A stretch of 64,000 nt of DNA from Streptomyces paradoxus. Lineage in GTDB: Bacteria; Actinomycetota; Actinomycetes; Streptomycetales; Streptomycetaceae. The position numbers were made by a program, and so were the translations under genes. The notes below the pieces were generated by a model that was given only the letters and a program-made list of their open reading frames with translations, was not told the origin of the DNA and searched no databases. Numbering within the stretch: the stretch's first letter is position 1; each line of letters begins with the position of its first letter. This document shows positions 7,894 through 16,920 of the stretch, in pieces. Location of the stretch: NCBI RefSeq assembly GCF_014202475.1, contig NZ_JACHGV010000011.1, positions 126,381-190,380 on the forward strand, read 5' to 3'.

Positions 7894-8484
7894 TCAGCCC
7901 GTGGCGGTCCAGCTGTGGGCGACGTCCACGACGACGCGGTCGTCCAGCTGCTGCACCCGGAAGGGCAGCCGGGCGCGGACGCCGAGGCCTATCTGGGTCT
8001 CTCCCTCGAAGCTGCCGGCGAACCGGGTGTCACGGAAGGTGCGGTAACCGGTGAGGTCGACGCCGGGCAGCGGGCGCGCCACCCGGCCCGGGTACGTGGC
8101 CGCGCCGGTCTCCGGGTCGTACGCGGGCGCGGCCACCCGCACCGCGAGGACGGCGCCGCCGGCCACGGGGATGTGGCGGCCCGAGCCGTCCTGGTAGAGA
8201 CGGGTGACGTACTGGACGGTGTAGCCGACGCCGCTGCCCGCCCCCGGTACGTCGACGACCATCCGGTCGAAGCAGGTGTGACGGCCGGTCCTGACGTTCG
8301 TCATGGGTGCGACCGTGGCGCCGGCACCGGTCTTGGCGAGGCTTCCCCAGCCGGTCGGGCACGTCGTGGCCTTCGTGGTGGACCGCCCCGTGGCTTCCGG
8401 TGCGGCGCCGGCCGGGACCGCCGCCACGCCCACCGTCGCGCCCACGAGCGCGAGAGTCGCGCATGCTCTTCTGATTCGTACCAT
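7894..8484 (-). CDS. secreted AMIN-like domain protein
   Basis: The 196-residue product begins with a classic Sec signal peptide (VRIRRACATLALVGATVGVAAVPAGAAP). The mature part resembles the actinobacterial AMIN-like secreted family: HTCFDRMVVDVPG, a YTVQYV strand, a GRHIPVAGGAVLAVRVAAPAYD segment and the closing LDDRVVVDVAHSW. AMIN domains bind peptidoglycan or position envelope enzymes, but this subgroup is uncharacterised. The ATG at 8484 has GGGGG six bases upstream; the ATGs at 8505 and 8580 extend into noncoding-looking residues. It is divergent from the large phosphatase gene. Confidence 0.8.
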   Translation of the reverse strand: MVRIRRACATLALVGATVGVAAVPAGAAPEATGRSTTKATTCPTGWGSLAKTGAGATVAPMTNVRTGRHTCFDRMVVDVPGAGSGVGYTVQYVTRLYQDGSGRHIPVAGGAVLAVRVAAPAYDPETGAATYPGRVARPLPGVDLTGYRTFRDTRFAGSFEGETQIGLGVRARLPFRVQQLDDRVVVDVAHSWTATG

Positions 8485-8633
8485 TGCCGCCCCCGAGGCT
8501 TGCATGTGGCTGATGTCGGGTGAGACGGCCGGACGGACCAAAAGGTTGCACTTGCCGCGCCGGACCGCCGGGCATGGCACATCCTGGTGGGGAGCGATTG
8601 GTGTCCGGTGCGTCCGTACCGGGAGGACGCGAC

Positions 8634-11201
8634 ATGGATGAGGCAGCCGCCGTACCGGACGGGCCGCGGTCAGCCGACGGCCGGAACCGGGACGGGGCTG
8701 AGAGCCGGGCCCCCGCCGACGGCCCCGGCCGGATCGAGGATGCCCTGACGGACCCGCTGGTGGAGGCCGTGCGGGACCTCGACGGCTACGGCGGACTGGT
8801 CTACCTGCGCTCCCGCGACCGGCGGTCGCTGGTGCTCGCGATGGTCACCGGCGTGCCCCGCTCCCTGCTCAAGAGCTGGTGGCGGGTGCCGGTGGGCGGT
8901 GCCCTGCCCATGGCGGAGGCCTACCGGCGCGACGAGACACTGTGGCTGCCGGACGAGCGCGCCACCATGGTGCGCTTCCCGCACTTCACCGCCGGGCTGC
9001 CCTACTCCTTCGGCTCCGCCTACCAGCCCGTCCGGACCGGCGGTGAGGCGGTGGGCGTCCTGGTGGTGCTGCGCTCGGCCTCCCGGACGCCGATGGACGC
9101 GGAGACGGTGGACCGTACGCTGCGGCCGGCCGAGCGGGCCATGGAAGAACGCCTCGACCGCCTCGCCGCACACCAGCCCGGCCCGGGCGCCGCCGACCGA
9201 AGCGTCGAGTACGACGACGAGCCGATCGGCGTGCGGCTGCCCATCTCCGGCGGCCATCCGGTCCGCGTCGGGCTCATCGACTGGGACCTGGACAGCGACC
9301 GGTGCACGGCCGACGACGAGGCCCTCGCACTGCTGGGCATCGACCGGGCGGACTACGGCGGCACGATCGCGGACGTCGAGTCCCGTGTCAGCCCGGACGA
9401 CCTGCACGAACTGCGGGAGAGCCGGCACGACGCGCTGGCCGGCGGCCGGGTCAGGTCCCGGCACTTCCGGGTGCGGGACGAGTCCCGGGGCGAGGAGGAG
9501 ACCGGCTACCGGCCGGTCGAACTGTGGGGCCATCTCGTCCAGGGCGGCGCCGGCTCCGCGCGGATCCTGGTGGGCGCCCTCGTCGACGCGGCCGGCGGAC
9601 TCACCGCGGCCGAGGCGGCGGAGCGGCTGCCCGACGGGATCTTCTCGCTGGACCAGGACGGCCGCGTGACCTATGCCAACCGCCGCTGCGAGGAGCTGCT
9701 GGACTCCGGCCGGGAAGAGCTCTTCGGCCGCTATCCGTGGGAAGTGATCACCTGGCTCAGGGACCCCGCGTACGAGGACCGCTACCGGGCGGCGATGCTG
9801 TCGCAGGAGCAGGTGTCCTTCCTCGTCCGGCACCCCGATGGGAACTGGCTGAGCTTCGTGCTGTACCCGGACGTGCACGGGCTCACCGGCCGGGTCTCCC
9901 CGACCGGGCCGCCCAGCGGGGCCGAGCAGGAGCCGGAGGCCGGTACCGCCGCCGGTCCCGGCATCGCGGCCGTCACGCCCCCGCCCAGGCCGGTCGCCGC
10001 CGCGCGAGCCGGTGCGCTCTACCACGTGGTGCAGATGGCGAGCGTGCTCACCGAGGCGGTCACCGTGCGGGACGTCTGCCGGGCCGTGGCCGAGCAGCTG
10101 CTGCCCGCCTTCGGCGCCCGGGAGCTGGCGCTGTACACCGTTCGCGAGGGCCGGATGTACCTGCTGTGGGAGTCGGGCTACCCGGAGGGCTTCCTCACCC
10201 CGTTCGAAGGCGTCACCCTCGACACACAACTGCCCGGCGTCCACGCGCTCACCACCCGGCTGCCGCTGTTCTTCGAATCGCCCGAGGACCTCTCCCTCGC
10301 CTATCCGGGCATCACCCTGGACCGCATGAACGCCTGGTCGTTCCTGCCGCTGATCGCCTCCGGCCGTTCGGTCGGCTCGTGCATCCTCGGCTGGGAGGCC
10401 CCGCACCGCTTCACCCCGGACGAGCGCTCCGCCCTCACCGCGCTGAGCGGCCTGGCCGCCCAGGCGATGGAGCGGGCCCGGCTCTACGACTCGGAGTCCG
10501 CCGTCGCCCGCGGCCTCCAGGAGGGGCTGCTGCCGCACCGGCTGCCGACCGTCGAGGGCCTGCGCACGACGGGCCGCTATCTGCCCGGTACGCAGGGCAT
10601 GGCGATCGGCGGGGACTGGTACGACGTGATCACCACCGGGCGTGGCGTGGCCCTGGTCATCGGGGACGTCGAGGGGCACAGCGTCGGCGCCGCCGCGGTG
10701 ATGGGGCAGCTGCGCAGCGCGGTGCACGCCTTCGCCGCGAGCGAGCGCCCGCCGCAGGAGGTCATCACGCACACCAACCGGCTGCTGACCGAGCTGGAGT
10801 CGGACGTGTTCGCGACCTGCTGCTACATCGAGCTCGACCCGGGCACCGGACGGGCCCTCGCGGTACGGGCCGGTCATCCACCGCCGCTGCTGCGCCACCC
10901 CGGCGGGCGGGCCGAGACCCTGAACCTCGCGGGCGGCGTCATGCTGGGCGTGCAGCCCGACTCGGTGTACCCCGTCACCGCGCTCACCCTGGCCCCCGGC
11001 AGCGTCCTCGCCCTGTACACCGACGGGTTGGTGGAACGGCCCGGCGACGACATCGAGGCGGGCATCGACGCGGTCCGGCGCAGGCTGTCCGAGACCCCGG
11101 CGGACTCGGTGGAACATCTCGCCGACCGGCTGGTGGGGACGGCCCGGCGGGCCCGGGAGCGGCCGGACGACGTGGCGCTGCTGCTGACGGCGTACCGGTG
11201 A
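8634..11201 (+). CDS. PAS/GAF/SpoIIE protein serine phosphatase
   Basis: This 855-residue RsbU-like phosphatase probably dephosphorylates an anti-sigma-antagonist in a partner-switching stress pathway. Domains in order: an N-terminal GAF-like region (about 30-180), a PAS-like region (200-320), a second PAS region (320-410, containing LDQDGRVTYANRR), a GAF region (460-620) and the PP2C-type SpoIIE domain (630-850). Metal-binding motifs are GGDWYDV near residue 660, GDVEGHS, LYTDGLVE and the final DDVALL. GGGAGGACGCGAC before the ATG at 8634 decides the start. A close paralogue (12012-14144) and a GAF-ANTAR gene follow. No anti-sigma or antagonist gene is adjacent, so the target is elsewhere. 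Confidence 0.88.
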   Translation: MDEAAAVPDGPRSADGRNRDGAESRAPADGPGRIEDALTDPLVEAVRDLDGYGGLVYLRSRDRRSLVLAMVTGVPRSLLKSWWRVPVGGALPMAEAYRRDETLWLPDERATMVRFPHFTAGLPYSFGSAYQPVRTGGEAVGVLVVLRSASRTPMDAETVDRTLRPAERAMEERLDRLAAHQPGPGAADRSVEYDDEPIGVRLPISGGHPVRVGLIDWDLDSDRCTADDEALALLGIDRADYGGTIADVESRVSPDDLHELRESRHDALAGGRVRSRHFRVRDESRGEEETGYRPVELWGHLVQGGAGSARILVGALVDAAGGLTAAEAAERLPDGIFSLDQDGRVTYANRRCEELLDSGREELFGRYPWEVITWLRDPAYEDRYRAAMLSQEQVSFLVRHPDGNWLSFVLYPDVHGLTGRVSPTGPPSGAEQEPEAGTAAGPGIAAVTPPPRPVAAARAGALYHVVQMASVLTEAVTVRDVCRAVAEQLLPAFGARELALYTVREGRMYLLWESGYPEGFLTPFEGVTLDTQLPGVHALTTRLPLFFESPEDLSLAYPGITLDRMNAWSFLPLIASGRSVGSCILGWEAPHRFTPDERSALTALSGLAAQAMERARLYDSESAVARGLQEGLLPHRLPTVEGLRTTGRYLPGTQGMAIGGDWYDVITTGRGVALVIGDVEGHSVGAAAVMGQLRSAVHAFAASERPPQEVITHTNRLLTELESDVFATCCYIELDPGTGRALAVRAGHPPPLLRHPGGRAETLNLAGGVMLGVQPDSVYPVTALTLAPGSVLALYTDGLVERPGDDIEAGIDAVRRRLSETPADSVEHLADRLVGTARRARERPDDVALLLTAYR

Positions 11202-11269
11202 ATACGGTGCGCGGCCCCGGGCATGCCGCCCGGACACCCGGCTGATCCGACGAACAGCCGTGCGAAGCG

Positions 11270-12007
11270 GTGCGGAGTAGCGTGGGGGGACCGGCGGGCG
11301 AGGCGGTGGTGACGGTGGATTGGCAGCGGTACGCCGAGCAGATGGCGCGGCTCGCCCGGGACCTGGTCGCCCAGGAGTCGGTGCAGGCGACGCTGGACGC
11401 GGTCTCGGCGGCGGCCGTGGAGCTGGTCGAGGGCTGCGACGCGGCGGGGATTCTGACGGTCTCGAAGGGCCGGGCCGTGACCCTCGCCGTGTGCGGCGAC
11501 ATCGTCGAGGAGTCGGACCGGCTGCAGGGCGAGTTCGGCGAGGGGCCCTGCTTCGACGCGGCGCGCCGCGTTGACGGGGAACGGCTGTTCCGCATCGCCG
11601 ACATGACCCGGCCGCAGCCGTCCTGGCCGCGCTACAGCCGGGCCGCTCGCGACCTGGGGATCGGCAGCATGACCGGCGTACTGCTCTACACCGACGAGGA
11701 GGACTTCGGCGCGCTGAACCTCTACTCGCGCCGCCCCGGGGCCTTCGGTGAGGACATCGAAACCGCCGGCTGGCTGCTCGCCTCGCACGCCGCGGTGGCG
11801 CTGGCCACGGCCCGTACCGTCGACCAGCTGGAGAACGCCCTGGAGACCCGGCACGCCATCGGTGAGGCCATGGGCATCCTGATGGAACGCCATCAGATGA
11901 GCGAGGACGAGGCCTTCGGCGTGCTGCGGCGCATCTCCCAGAATCACAACCTCAAGTTGCGCGACGTGGCCGGACGGGTCAGGGCCGCCTCCCCGGAGCG
12001 CGGCTGA
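11270..12007 (+). CDS. GAF-ANTAR RNA-binding transcription antiterminator
   Basis: Up to 245 residues: a GAF sensor domain (about 35-180) and a C-terminal ANTAR domain (about 185-240). The ANTAR part shows LENALETRHAIGEAMGILMERHQMSEDEAFGVLRRISQ, the three-helix pattern that binds paired-hexaloop RNA hairpins and prevents termination. The start is unsure: GTG codons at 11270, 11282, 11306 and 11309 are all in frame and none has a strong Shine-Dalgarno sequence; the protein fold begins at VDWQRYAEQMARL. It is sandwiched between two PAS/GAF/SpoIIE phosphatases and nearly abuts the second one in convergent orientation (4 bases apart). A shared signal response is plausible. Confidence 0.85.
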   Translation: MRSSVGGPAGEAVVTVDWQRYAEQMARLARDLVAQESVQATLDAVSAAAVELVEGCDAAGILTVSKGRAVTLAVCGDIVEESDRLQGEFGEGPCFDAARRVDGERLFRIADMTRPQPSWPRYSRAARDLGIGSMTGVLLYTDEEDFGALNLYSRRPGAFGEDIETAGWLLASHAAVALATARTVDQLENALETRHAIGEAMGILMERHQMSEDEAFGVLRRISQNHNLKLRDVAGRVRAASPERG

Positions 12008-12011
12008 CGTC

Positions 12012-14144
12012 TCATACCGGACCGGCGCTCGGGCGGGAGGTGCGCAGGAGGAGCACCGCGATGTCGTCGGCGTTCTGTCCGGTGGGTGCGGTGTGGCGGA
12101 CGAGCCGGTCGATGATCCGTTCCAGGTCCTGCCCGTCGGCGGTGTCCAGGTGCCCGGCGAGATCGGTCGTGGTGCGGGTGACGTCGGTGCCGGGGAGTTC
12201 GACCAGGCCGTCGGTGTAGAGGGCGAGGGTCGTGCCGGGGAACAGGGGCACCGTGGTGACCGGGTAGTCGCCGCCGGTGTCGATGCCCAGCAGCGGGCCG
12301 GGGTCGACGTCCAGGACCCGGGCGGGGTGCCGGGCGTGGTGCAGCAGCGGCGGCACGTGTCCCGCGCTGGCGAAGGAAGCCTGCCGGCCGGCCAGGTCGA
12401 GGTGGACGTAGAGGCAGGAGACGAGCAGTTCGGAGTCGAGGTCGGCCAGGAGCCGGTTGGTCCGGGCCAGGACCTGGTCAGGTGCGGCGCCGGCGGTGGC
12501 GTGGGCGTGGATGGCGGTGCGGACCTGACCCATGAGGGCCGCGGCGGCGACACTGTGGCCCTCCACGTCGCCGATGACGGCTGCCGCGGTCGTGTCGTCC
12601 ACGCGCAGGACGTCGAAGAAGTCGCCGCCGACCTCGGTGCCGTGGCCGGCGGGCAGGTAGCGGGCGGCGACGTCGAGGCCGGGCAGGCGCGGCAGAGCCC
12701 GGGGCAGCAGGGCGCGCTGCAGTTCGTGCACGAGCCGGTGTTTGGTGTCGTAGAGCCGGGCGCGGTCGAGGGCCTGGGCGATCAGGCCGGACAGCGAGGT
12801 GAGGACGGCGCGTTCGTCGGCGGTGAAGGTGTGCGGCTGGGCGTAGGACAGGATGCAGCAGCCGACGGGACGGCCGGAGATGATCAGGGGGAGGAACGCC
12901 CAGGCCTGCTTGCCGCTGATCTGGGGCGCTCGAGGGTAGCTGGCGGCCAGTTCCGCGGGGTGGGCGAAGAAGGCGGGGGTGCCGCTGGCGAGGACCTGGC
13001 CCGCGGGGGTGAGGTCGGTGTCCAGGGAGAGGGCGTCGAGGCGCTCCATGACCTCGGCCGGGTAGCCGTGGTGGCCGGTGATCTTCAGCCGTCCGGCTTC
13101 GACGCCGGACAGCACCAGGCCCTGCGCGCCGAAGGCGGGCAGGATCTGGTGGGCGATCAGCGCGACGAGGTCGCGCACGGTCACCGACTCCGTGAGCGCG
13201 GCGGCCAGGTGCACGAGTTGGTAGAGGCGTCCCGTCGGTGCCGCGACGGACGGCCCTTCGCCGGCGTGCGGCGGTTCACCGGCCTGCTCAGCGCTCGGCA
13301 GGACGCGGACGCTGATGCCGCTGGTGTCGGGATAGAGCTGGAAGGACAGCGGCTGGTCCGGTGGGCGGAGCGCGGTGAAGGAGACGGGAGCGCGGCTGAC
13401 CACCGCCGTGCGGTAGTGGTCCTCGTAGACGGGGTCGTCGAGCCACGACAGGGACTGCCAGGGTCTGGTGCCCAGCAGCCGGTCGGCGCCGCGGCCGAGC
13501 AGGCGGGCCGCGGTGGCGGTGATGAAGGTGACGCGGCCCTCCAGGTCCAGGGCCAGGGCGCCCTCGGGGAGGCGTTCGAGGTAGTCGGCGGCGGCCAGGC
13601 CGGTCTGCACGGGATGGCGGGTGGCGTCCACGGGGACGACCCGCGGCAGGTCGGGCAGGGACGGCGGCCGGGGGGCGTCGTCCAGGAGGCGGGCCATGCG
13701 GCGGGCGCTGGAGGTGATGCTGCCGCGTTCGCGTGGCGTCATCCGGCGCGGCCGGCCGGCGGGCCACATCAGCACGAGGCCTCCCCAGGAGCGGCGTACG
13801 CCGGTCAGCGGGACGGCGACGAGAGCGAACGGGTAGGGCAGGACGGCGGCGGCGCGGGGGTAGCGGCGGGCCATGTCGTCCTGTCCGGCCACGCTGACCA
13901 GGGTGTCGTCGTGGATCGCGTCGGCGACCGGGACCGGTGCGGTCAGGGGCAGCCGCCGCCAGGGGGCGCTGAAGGCCACCGGCAGACCGCACAGGGCCAC
14001 CAGGCGCAGCACCGGCTCGGCCTCCTCGATGAGGTAGAGGCCGCCGATCGAGGCGCCGGTGCCGCGCACGGTGTCGGCCAGGGCCACCCCCAGGGCGTCG
14101 TCCGGTGATCCGGCGCCGCCGGGGTGCTCGTTGCTCCCGGGCAT
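12012..14144 (-). CDS. PAS/GAF/SpoIIE protein serine phosphatase (second copy)
   Basis: This 710-residue protein is clearly paralogous to the 8634-11201 phosphatase but lacks its extra PAS-like region. It has an N-terminal GAF-like part (15-165), PAS (180-290, containing WLDDPVYEDHYRTA, the counterpart of WLRDPAYEDRYRAA in the other copy), GAF (310-475) and SpoIIE phosphatase domain (490-705). Catalytic metal ligands are in GGDFFDV near residue 505, GDVEGHS, LYTDGLVELPG and DDIAVLLL. The ATG at 14144 follows GGGAGGACACC. The gene points toward the GAF-ANTAR gene, so transcripts may overlap at their 3' ends. Substrate antagonists are not encoded here. Confidence 0.88.
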   Translation of the reverse strand: MPGSNEHPGGAGSPDDALGVALADTVRGTGASIGGLYLIEEAEPVLRLVALCGLPVAFSAPWRRLPLTAPVPVADAIHDDTLVSVAGQDDMARRYPRAAAVLPYPFALVAVPLTGVRRSWGGLVLMWPAGRPRRMTPRERGSITSSARRMARLLDDAPRPPSLPDLPRVVPVDATRHPVQTGLAAADYLERLPEGALALDLEGRVTFITATAARLLGRGADRLLGTRPWQSLSWLDDPVYEDHYRTAVVSRAPVSFTALRPPDQPLSFQLYPDTSGISVRVLPSAEQAGEPPHAGEGPSVAAPTGRLYQLVHLAAALTESVTVRDLVALIAHQILPAFGAQGLVLSGVEAGRLKITGHHGYPAEVMERLDALSLDTDLTPAGQVLASGTPAFFAHPAELAASYPRAPQISGKQAWAFLPLIISGRPVGCCILSYAQPHTFTADERAVLTSLSGLIAQALDRARLYDTKHRLVHELQRALLPRALPRLPGLDVAARYLPAGHGTEVGGDFFDVLRVDDTTAAAVIGDVEGHSVAAAALMGQVRTAIHAHATAGAAPDQVLARTNRLLADLDSELLVSCLYVHLDLAGRQASFASAGHVPPLLHHARHPARVLDVDPGPLLGIDTGGDYPVTTVPLFPGTTLALYTDGLVELPGTDVTRTTTDLAGHLDTADGQDLERIIDRLVRHTAPTGQNADDIAVLLLRTSRPSAGPV

Positions 14145-14354
14145 GGTGTCCTCCCGCTCCTACCCGGACGCTACGCCTGGCGGAGCGTCCGGGCATGTCA
14201 TGCGGACGGGTGCCCGGTTCGATGCGGATTGCTCAGGTCTCGCAGCAGGGTGGGGGGCTGCCGGGAGTGAGGGTCCGGCCGATTCCCGCGGGCGGCCGTG
14301 CGGGCGGACGCCGGCTGGCAGAATCGGGAGCCCTGACGGCAACGGGAGGCCGGC

Positions 14355-15083
14355 ATGCAGACGCTGACATCGCGGGACCCCCTGGCCGTCGCCGTCACCG
14401 AGGCGATCCGCGCCGGGGATCTGCCCGGGCTCCGGCGGCTGCTCGCCGGCCATCCCGGTCTCGCCACCGCGCGCATCACCGAGCAGGGCGAGGACGGCAA
14501 GGGCACGCGGAGTCTGCTGCACATCGCGGCCGACTGGCCCGGTCACTTCCCCAGGGGCCCCGAGGTGGTCGCGGTCCTCGTCGCCGCCGGGGCCGATCCG
14601 CAGGCCCGCTTCGACGGTGCGCACGCGGAGACGCCGCTGCACTGGGCCGCGAGCAACAACGACGTGCCCGTCCTGGACGCGCTGATCGCGGCCGGGGCCG
14701 ACATCGAGGCGCCCGGGGCGGTGATCGGCGGTGGCACCCCGCTCGCCGACGCCCGGGGCTTCGGCCAGTGGCGCGCCGCGCACCGGCTCGTCGAGCACGG
14801 CGCCCACGTCACCCTCCAGGACGCCGCCACGCTCGGTCTGCTCGACCGGGTCCGGGCCTACGTCGAGGCGGACGAGCGGCCGTCACCGGACGAGATCACC
14901 AGCGCCTTCTGGGGTGCCTGCCACGGCGGCCACCTGCCCACCGCGCAGTACCTCCACGGACGCGGTGCGGACGCCGACTGGTGCGGCTACGACGGCATGA
15001 CCCCGCTCGACATCGCCCGCGCCCAGGACGCCGACGACGTCGTGCGGTGGCTGCGCGACCTGGGCGCGAAGAGCCGCGCCTAG
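14355..15083 (+). CDS. ankyrin-repeat protein
   Basis: The 242-residue product has four to five ankyrin-like units, seen as LLHIAADWPGH...EVVAVLVAAGADP, TPLHWAASNNDVPVLDALIAAGADIEAP, and the last GMTPLDIARAQDADDVVRWLRDLGA. There is no signal peptide or membrane segment, so it should be a cytoplasmic protein-binding module. The start codon is an ATG after CGGGAGGCCGGC. It has no obvious operon partner: upstream is the divergent phosphatase gene and downstream a small convergent gene. The binding partner is unknown. Confidence 0.85.
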   Translation: MQTLTSRDPLAVAVTEAIRAGDLPGLRRLLAGHPGLATARITEQGEDGKGTRSLLHIAADWPGHFPRGPEVVAVLVAAGADPQARFDGAHAETPLHWAASNNDVPVLDALIAAGADIEAPGAVIGGGTPLADARGFGQWRAAHRLVEHGAHVTLQDAATLGLLDRVRAYVEADERPSPDEITSAFWGACHGGHLPTAQYLHGRGADADWCGYDGMTPLDIARAQDADDVVRWLRDLGAKSRA

Positions 15084-15142
15084 GCCCAGACACCCCCGTC
15101 GCGGTCGGCGTCCTGCTCCGCCTTGCGGCGCGCGGGGGCATC

Positions 15143-15325
15143 TCACAGGCAGTAGCGCACGAGCCATTCGTCCTGGTTGTAGGCGGTGCGCGCCGGGTCG
15201 GGCACGCTCGCCGCCCGCTCCTCGACCATGTCCTCCACGCGCACCGGCTCCGGCAGTGCCCCGAAGCGGGCCCGGCGGGCGGCGCTCTCCGCCTCGCTCC
15301 CCTGCTGCGACGTCGCCTCGTCCAC
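15143..15325 (-). CDS. 60-residue acidic hypothetical protein
   Basis: A short protein with Glu/Arg/Ala-rich sequence and a distinct C-terminal tail (TAYNQDEWLVRYCL). The GTG start at 15325 has GGAGAGGGG upstream at suitable spacing. It faces the ankyrin gene and is followed upstream by the aldo/keto reductase remnant on the same strand. No family is recognised. The charged, Cys-ended sequence is not a typical shadow-frame translation, which supports it being real. Confidence 0.5.
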   Translation of the reverse strand: MDEATSQQGSEAESAARRARFGALPEPVRVEDMVEERAASVPDPARTAYNQDEWLVRYCL

Positions 15326-15421
15326 GGCGATTCCCCTCTCCGGCTGGTCGGTCCGACCGTTCGCCCCTAGGTGGGCAATGAGTTGACGTGCGGGAGGGGC
15401 TCCTGGTTCCCGGGGCCTCGC

Positions 15422-15861
15422 TCAGCCGTGGAAGTTGCGCTGCCACGGGTGCCCGGCGAGCGTGGCCAGCCGGTCGTCCGTGAGCGGGCGGCCGTCGCTC
15501 AGGCGCAGATCGCCGCGCCCCGCCGCTCCACTTGGGCGGGGCGGTCGTCGCGGAAGTAACGATTGCGGAAGTCGTCCTCGGGGAAGGCCGAGCCGGCCGT
15601 GATCCGCCCGGCCAGTCCGCCCTCGTCGAGGGCGACGCGCACGATGACGCCGACGCCGTGCTCCGCGCAGGCGTGTGCTCGCCGGGGAACGCCTCCGCGG
15701 GATCGACGCCGCCGGGCGCGGGCCACAGCCGGTTCAGCGGCGGCACCTTGGTCGCCACGACTCTCGGTGGCGCCGACCCAGGCGGACTCGCCGATACCCA
15801 AGGCGCCGTAGCCGATCTCCGACACGGACAGTCCGCTGCGTCCCAGTTCGCGATAGCGCAC
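15422..15861 (-). pseudogene. aldo/keto reductase remnant, internally deleted and frameshifted
   Basis: The 5' part encodes VRYRELGRSGLSVSEIGYGALGIGESAWVGATES, the standard start of an aldo/keto reductase, but without the several hundred bases that should follow. The frame then passes into EHGVGVIVRVALDEGGLAGRI and FPEDDFRNRYFRDDRPAQVE, which belong to the C-terminal third of the same family. The final segment LRLSDGRPLTDDRLATLAGHPWQRNFHG followed by a stop is in a different frame. A full gene would be about 1 kb; this is 440 bp. The catalytic Tyr/Lys/His region is missing, so the product cannot be an active reductase. Confidence 0.8.
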
Positions 15862-16023
15862 GGTGCACCCCCACCGCTCGGTGGTCCACCGGCGGGCCGG
15901 TGCCGTCGGCTGCGGCCGACCTTGGGCGACCACCGCCGGAGCTCATCGCGGTTTTCCTCCAGCGACTCCCTCGTTCGAGCGTACGAACTTTCGACTCGAC
16001 GGTTCCGCTAGCGGCCTCTCGAT

Positions 16024-16042
16024 GATAGGAAACCTTCCTATC
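16024..16042. promoter_or_regulatory. CsnR-like operator of the chitosanase gene
   Basis: GATAGGAA-ACC-TTCCTATC is a perfect inverted repeat around three bases, 50 bases before the chitosanase start codon. Chitosanase genes of actinomycetes are known to carry an AGGAAA-n-TTTCCT-type palindrome bound by the ROK-family repressor CsnR; this site matches that pattern closely. No csnR gene is in the window. Confidence 0.7.
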
Positions 16043-16091
16043 AGTTCTGCACGGCCAGCTCTTCCAACCCCCCACTCCGCTTGGAGGCCCC

Positions 16092-16913
16092 GTGAGACAC
16101 CCCGCCACCCCGGCGACGCGCCGCACCGCCCTGACGCTGTTCGGCGCGGCCCTCGCGGCCACCCCGTTCCTGCAGTCCGCTCCCGCCACGGCGTCCGTGC
16201 GGGCGATCGGGCTCGACGACCCGGCGAAGAAGGAGATCGCCATGCAGCTCGTGTCGAGCGCGGAGAACTCCTCGCTCGACTGGAAGGCGCAGTACCAGTA
16301 CATCGAGGACATCCGCGACGGCCGCGGCTACACCGCCGGCATCATCGGGTTCTGCTCCGGCACCGGCGACATGCTCGACCTCGTCGAGCTCTACACCGAC
16401 CGCAGGCCCGGCAACGTCCTCGCGAAGTACCTGCCGGCCCTGCGCGAGGTCAACGGCTCCGACTCGCACGACGGACTCGACCCCGGCTTCCCCGGCGACT
16501 GGCGCCGGGCGGCCCGGGACGCCGCGTTCCGGCGGGCACAGGACGACGAGCGCGACCGGGTGTACTTCGGCCCGGCGGTCCGGCAGGGGAAGGCGGACGG
16601 GCTGCGTGTGCTCGGCCAGTTCGCTTACTACGACGCCATCGTCATGCACGGCGACGGCACCGACCCCCTGAGCTTCCGCAACATCCGCAGGCGCGCGCTG
16701 CGCACGGCGAAGCCGCCGGCGCAGGGCGGTGACGAGGTGGCCTACCTCGACGCCTTCCTGGACGCACGGGTGTGGGCCATGAAACAGGAGGAGGCGCACA
16801 GCGACACGAGCCGGGTCGACACGGCACAGCGCGTCTTCCTGCGCCGGCGCAACCTCGACCTGAACCCGCCGCTGGACTGGAAGGTCTACGGCGACAGCTA
16901 CCACATCGGCTGA
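16092..16913 (+). CDS. csnA: secreted GH46 chitosanase
   Basis: The 273-residue precursor hydrolyses chitosan chains outside the cell. It has a Tat-type signal peptide (RRTALTLFGAALAATPF), consistent with the Tat export of the S. lividans enzyme, and a mature domain starting near GLDDPAKKEIA. The catalytic acid and base are Glu58 (SAENSSLDW) and Asp76 (EDIRDGRGY); their spacing of 18 residues equals Glu22/Asp40 of Streptomyces sp. N174 CsnN174. Overall length matches the family. The start is a GTG with GGAGG seven bases upstream. A CsnR-like operator precedes it. The neighbouring genes are not chitosan-use genes. Confidence 0.93.
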   Translation: MRHPATPATRRTALTLFGAALAATPFLQSAPATASVRAIGLDDPAKKEIAMQLVSSAENSSLDWKAQYQYIEDIRDGRGYTAGIIGFCSGTGDMLDLVELYTDRRPGNVLAKYLPALREVNGSDSHDGLDPGFPGDWRRAARDAAFRRAQDDERDRVYFGPAVRQGKADGLRVLGQFAYYDAIVMHGDGTDPLSFRNIRRRALRTAKPPAQGGDEVAYLDAFLDARVWAMKQEEAHSDTSRVDTAQRVFLRRRNLDLNPPLDWKVYGDSYHIG

Positions 16914-16920
16914 CCACCAC

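Noticed and set aside
12093..14108. 671-residue plus-strand frame opposite the second phosphatase
   Set aside because: Gly/Val/Asp-rich antisense shadow without a ribosome binding site; the minus strand has complete SpoIIE motifs.
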